This document shows, in pieces, positions 59,910 through 64,000 of a DNA stretch of 64,000 nucleotides. Origin of the DNA: Dichomitus squalens LYAD-421 SS1 (Eukaryota > Basidiomycota > Agaricomycetes > Polyporales > Polyporaceae); the NCBI RefSeq assembly GCF_000275845.1, contig NW_006766953.1:44791-108790 (forward strand), read 5' to 3'. Every line of letters starts with the position of its first letter. The first letter of the stretch is position 1. Made by a program: the position numbers and the translations under genes. The notes under the pieces are model-generated. The model saw only the letters and a list, made by a program, of their open reading frames with translations. It searched no databases and was not told the DNA's origin.

Positions 59910-60068
59910 AGTGAAAGAGGTGAGTAGTGGAGGAGAGGGAGAGAGGCGGAGTTCAAAATCTCGGACGCTCTGCGTCAGTTCAAGGCTAAGCGCCCAGAGC
60001 CTTCGCTCTCTGCTGCAGCCTCCTGCGGTCCCCCTTGCTACCCTATACCTCCTTTGGTCTCACTTGCC
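59910..60068. promoter_or_regulatory. bidirectional promoter, FAL1 / PRP9
   Basis: A 159-base interval separates the starts of two mRNA-processing genes. No clear TATA box; a pyrimidine-rich tract precedes PRP9. Coupled expression is plausible. Confidence 0.5.
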
Positions 60069-61932
60069 ATGGATTCTGTCATCGAAGTGCAACGCCAGAC
60101 GCACGAAGAGATTGAGCATCTTGAGCGCGCGCTCTATGCCACGCTCTCGAAGACCCAGTCGACACACCAAGTCCGCTTGCAAAATGAGCACAAGGCTTCC
60201 CAGCTTCTCGACCGAATACACGCGCGCGTCGTAGCCCTCAATAACTTGTACGAGGACCAGGACACGCGGAAGGCCGAGATAGACTCTCTTTCTGCTCCAC
60301 CTCGACAAGATGACCTTTCTGCGTTCTATGACCGGCTAAGCAAGATCCAGGAGCACCATGCGAAGTACCCGGATTCAGTTGTCGGCGGCTTCGAGCTTGA
60401 GCTGGCGGCTTTTGTTGATGAGGCGGAGGAGTTGGATGGCGAGGAGTTTGAGCAGGATGACCGTGCGTGTTTGGCCTCTCGATGCTCGCCGGGCTCTAAC
60501 CTGCGTGCGCGCCGGCAGCTATCGCCTTGCTGTTCTCGGGAGAGGAAGGCTACGGCAAATATCTTGACCTGTACGCTAACCACACGACGTACAACAATCT
60601 CAAGCACATTGGCAAGAGACTGGCATACTTGCAGTATCTAGACGTTCTCCTTGCCGCTCAGTCTTCAACTGTTCATACTGAACTGCCCAAAGAGTGTCGC
60701 TTGCATCGCGATTATGAGCTGTGGGTTCCTTTCCTCGTCGGTTCAGTGACTACGACTGATGTCATCTTTACAGGTACATCCGAGCTCTCCATGCTTACCT
60801 TTTATCCTTCATGAAGCGGTCACAACCCCTGATCGACATCGAGTCGCAGCAGCGCGAAGCGGAACAGCAGTTCAACCAGGCCTGGGAGGAGTTAGGGTTA
60901 GCGGAAGAGTGGGAGGACTCGAAGCAGGCAAAGGCGGCGACTGGGGAGAACGGGGAGAGCATTGGTATTTGGTGTACCGCCTGTAAGTACGCTACACGTC
61001 CGCTATTCCACCACTCGACTTCACGCTTCTATCCGCAGGCCAGAAGATGTATTCAAAACAAACCGTCTATGATGCCCACCTCAACTCCAAAAAGCACATC
61101 AAAGCTGCCCAGAAGCAATCTGAATCCGATGCACCGCCTCCGAACCCCAATGGCCCCACACCCACAAACGGTGCACATTCAGTGAATAGTAACGGCGATT
61201 CCTCAAAGGCGTCCGACAAGAACAAGCACCGCACCGCCGCCCTTTTCACCCACCTCGTCTCCCAACTCCTCCGCGAGCTTGCCTCGGCGCTGAACGACAC
61301 GAAGTCCAACGTCGAGCGTCGGTTCTCGCTCACTGCCCGCGAGCGCGAGCAGGAACTGCTCGAGCAGGCGAAGAAGCCACCTCCGCCGACCAAAACGCCC
61401 GCGAACGGCGAGGGCGCGGAGGAAGAGGAAGAGGAGGAGCGCATCTACAACCCTCTCAAGCTTCCATTGGGATGGGATGGCAAACCGATCCCTTACTGGC
61501 TGTACAAGCTGCATGGCCTCGGCGTGGAGTACCGGTGCGAGATCTGCTCAGACCACGTGTACATGGGAAGGAAGAACTTCGACAGGCACTTTCAGGTACG
61601 TCGTCGATCGTGTTAGAGAGATACTATGTCGATTGACCGATGGGGTCCGTAGGAATCGAGACATGCCTTCGGTATGCGGGCGCTTGGTCTGCCCAATACG
61701 AAACACTTCCACGAGATCACTCGTATCGAGGATGCCCTAGCACGTAAGCAGGACTGCTGTACTCTCATCCACCTGTTCTTGATGAGCGTTTTTGTCAGTC
61801 GCCGAGAAGCTCAAGCGCGAGGGCCGAACAGAGATCTTCGAGCAGGAAACTATGGAGGAGCTGGAGGACGAGGAGGGTAACGTCTACAACCGCAAGACAT
61901 ACGAGGACCTCAAGAAGCAGGGTCTTATCTAG
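60069..61932 (+). CDS. PRP9: splicing factor 3A subunit 3 (Prp9)
   Basis: A U2 snRNP SF3a subunit. It starts [20 protein letters not shown], with the helical SF3A3 N-terminus ([40 protein letters not shown]), then [20 protein letters not shown] and [20 protein letters not shown] (the SF3A3-specific SAP/helical segment). [20 protein letters not shown] and [13 protein letters not shown] form a matrin-type C2H2 zinc finger. A basic/acidic linker follows, and the C-terminus has [40 protein letters not shown] and [14 protein letters not shown]. This is the full family architecture, about 500 residues. The stop is at 61930-61932, convergent with the phosphatase gene. Confidence 0.95.
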
Positions 61933-62052
61933 TTCGCCTCCGCCCGCCTCATCATGATGTTCTTGCTCTCTCTGCATGTATCCTCTATTTGCAATGCAAG
62001 CAATATCCTTGCTGTAATATACATTCTGGACTGTTGGTCTATGCTACATGGG

Positions 62053-64000
62053 CTATGTATCGGCCATCTCCGTAGTGGGCTTGTTCGCCCGCGTCGGCGG
62101 TGGTGGTGCAGGTCTGCGGTGTGTAGGGGCGGGGGGCTGATTCGGAGTAATGGGGGCCTGCAGTGCGTTGTACAGCTCTTCCTCGGACGAGGATGGAGAA
62201 GACGAGAGCGACGACTCGCTGGATGAGTCGAACGGATTCGTGCTGCGACCATTCGCTCCGTTGCCTCTAGCGACAGGAATGACAATACCGTTGGGATGAT
62301 CTAGAACCAGATGTATCAGTTGCTGCAAAGTCCAGTATCATGCAACGACAATTCACCTTGATCATCCCACCAAGCGTGTTCATCGGTGCTGGGCGGAGGC
62401 ACTATAGAAAGGTTTAGAAACAACACCGGGTTCAGGACTAACATAGACGTACAATCCTGCTCATGCGAGGTGAAAGCCAGAGAAGCAAGCTTTTCGTCGA
62501 GCTTCTCACCTGGGGCGGTGGTTGTAACGTTCTCCAAGAGCAACTTCTGGAGTGCTGCTCTTTTAGCGTGATCGACTATCCTCACTTCTGCTCTGAAGAG
62601 TGCAAACACTGGCGTCGGAAGAAAGCAAGTTTAGTCGGCTAAACTCTCCGTGAAAACAGATGAACTTGCCGGGCCGGTGGTCGGACGATTTGAGCTCGGC
62701 ACGCGAGTACACCGTCAAGTCGAGGTTGTTTCCTTTGAACAGGATACGATCTTGGAATGTCATGCCGTCAGGAGTGTGTTGGTCGTTCAGCATGCCGCGG
62801 AGACCGACCTGTCCAAGCGGGTATCCGCATCTTCTCGCCACTATCATAGGTATCGGAGTGCAGGTCGTACTTGTACGTGGGTCGGAAGAGCAGAGGTCCT
62901 TCTTGGTAGCCATGAAACGCTTCACGGTCATCCATAGCGCGTCTTAGCTGTGATTTGTCAGTGCAGTGAGCTTCGGAAAGGAACACAACGGCTGATCCTC
63001 GAACCTGATCCGCAGCAAGGAGGGCGTCGAAGTCGTCTATCTGAGCCAACGTCCTCACGCGCTCGTTATCGAGGTCAATCCGGTAATTCGTGTCCGCCAA
63101 CCAGATCACATTTCTATCACAAATAGCGTCGGCTTGCGGCGGCTGAGGAGACGTCAATGGTTTGTACTCACTGATGACTGTCGATAGTTTTTCCCTTCAG
63201 GAAGTGCAGTCCAGTGACTATGGTCCGGTAGTCGGCATTGCGTTCGACGATGTTAGAATGACCGGCGGCAAGATGAGCAGTGATGAAGCAGAACGTAGTA
63301 TCATGGTACTCCAGCCGAATGCCAACTGCTCCTTTGTTGCCGGACATGCCTCGTAAACCCGTCTGTTGTGATCGATAAGCCCCCATCTTCCAGCTGGTGA
63401 GTGGAGCGTACCTTGTGAGAGGCCGCTTCGACGTTTCGAATCACAGCAGTCAACTCCTTCTTCACTAGCACGAGGAGCGCTGTACCGACCAGCTGTACCC
63501 TAGTCAGATGAATTCGCTGGTTTGTTGTTAAAGCTGACTTACCTGGTGGCTTCTGAGGAGGATATACTCGCTCTGTTTATTTGGGCGTCGCTCCAGCGTA
63601 TCGACGATTTTCGCTTCCCACATACGTCTATAGCCCCTTCAACATATGGAAAATCCACATAGTGAGCTAGTGTGCTGACCTTTTCTCTGGATCTGCCTGA
63701 ACGATCTGCTGAGCAGTGAGCGGAACTATCTCTTGGAACCCCAACGCAAAGATGTCCGGGCTGCTCCACATCAGTGTCTGCCAGGGAACCCCTAAGAGAA
63801 ACATACTCTGGGATATCTAGAGTATCGAGATAATCAGAGGCACAAACGCTGAACTGCTAGGCCAGCATACTCACTTGGACGGGGGAACAACCACGGTAGC
63901 AGAGACTCCGAAGTTGGTGGCTAAGCGTCGATCAGTGTCTGCGCTAGTGGACGATACAGAGTACCATACTTTGCCGTTGAGGTTCCAAGTGCCCACAAAG
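62053..64000 (-). CDS. inositol polyphosphate 5-phosphatase, synaptojanin-like (5' end outside window)
   Basis: It removes the 5-phosphate from phosphoinositides in endocytic membranes. The window holds the 5-phosphatase domain and C-terminus: FVGTWNLNGK at the edge, SPDIFALGFQEIVPLTAQQI, GMSGNKGAVGIRLEYHDTTF, CFITAHLAAGHSNIVERNAD, then the catalytic NVIWLADTNYRIDLDNE (motif WxxDxNYRI) and PAWTDRILFKGNNLDL with an intron inside, followed by SSDHRPV. The tail has KLDEKLASLAFTSHEQD, then NPFDSS (an NPF-type EH-domain ligand) and proline-rich APTHRRPAPPPP. A Sac1 domain is expected upstream, beyond 64000, but is not seen. Closest named relatives are Inp52/Inp53. Partial gene. Confidence 0.87.

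Overview
The window is a gene-dense stretch of a filamentous basidiomycete nuclear genome, most likely an agaricomycete; the species cannot be named from the sequence. Nearly every gene is split by many introns of about 50-65 bases with GT-AG borders. Promoters carry pyrimidine tracts and occasional TATA boxes, and neighbouring genes are divergent or convergent with 150-350 bases between them. There is no sign of bacterial, organellar or viral DNA.

Layout. 1-1411: accessory DNA with a tRNA-like Pol III module and palindromic repeats. 1412-2296: TPMT-family methyltransferase. 3788-6215: FG nucleoporin NSP1. 6331-7417: a 180-bp inverted repeat around a 0.73-kb core, probably a young TIR element. 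7660-11325: CSC1/OSCA-type channel. 11661-13696: basidiomycete WW-like membrane protein. 13806-16962: NUP82/NUP88. 17209-20709: three proteasome genes (PRE10, RPN12, PRE3). 20856-22391: unknown, probably mitochondrial protein. 22964-24778: Gfo/Idh/MocA oxidoreductase. 25131-27260: CDT1. 27517-30009: sugar transporter. 30010-32712: gene-poor. 32713-34631: CCCH zinc-finger protein. 35169-36170: Rho-GDI. 36363-37772: COQ2. 38088-40861: RIX1. 41135-42375: RRN11. 42539-43745: LAA2-like. 44027-50050: RPA190. 50995-51507: a 78-residue Cys-rich gene in six tiny exons. 51829-52335: SF3B6. 52623-53656: GPI-anchored PEBP-like protein. 53657-55951: gene-poor. 55952-56384: LCL2. 56858-57910: KEN-box unknown. 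58275-59909: FAL1. 60069-61932: PRP9/SF3A3. 62053-64000: 5'-truncated synaptojanin-like phosphatase.

Genes whose products work in the same complex or process sit close together: NSP1 with NUP82 (one nuclear pore subcomplex), PRE10-RPN12-PRE3 (26S proteasome), RIX1-RRN11-RPA190 (rRNA synthesis and ribosome assembly), and SF3B6-FAL1-PRP9 (U2 snRNP and exon junction complex). Several gene pairs share short bidirectional promoters. The most unusual items are the hidden six-exon Cys-rich gene, micro-exons that encode the RPA190 active site together with a GC-AG intron at its bridge-helix/trigger-loop coding region, and the long near-perfect inverted repeat.
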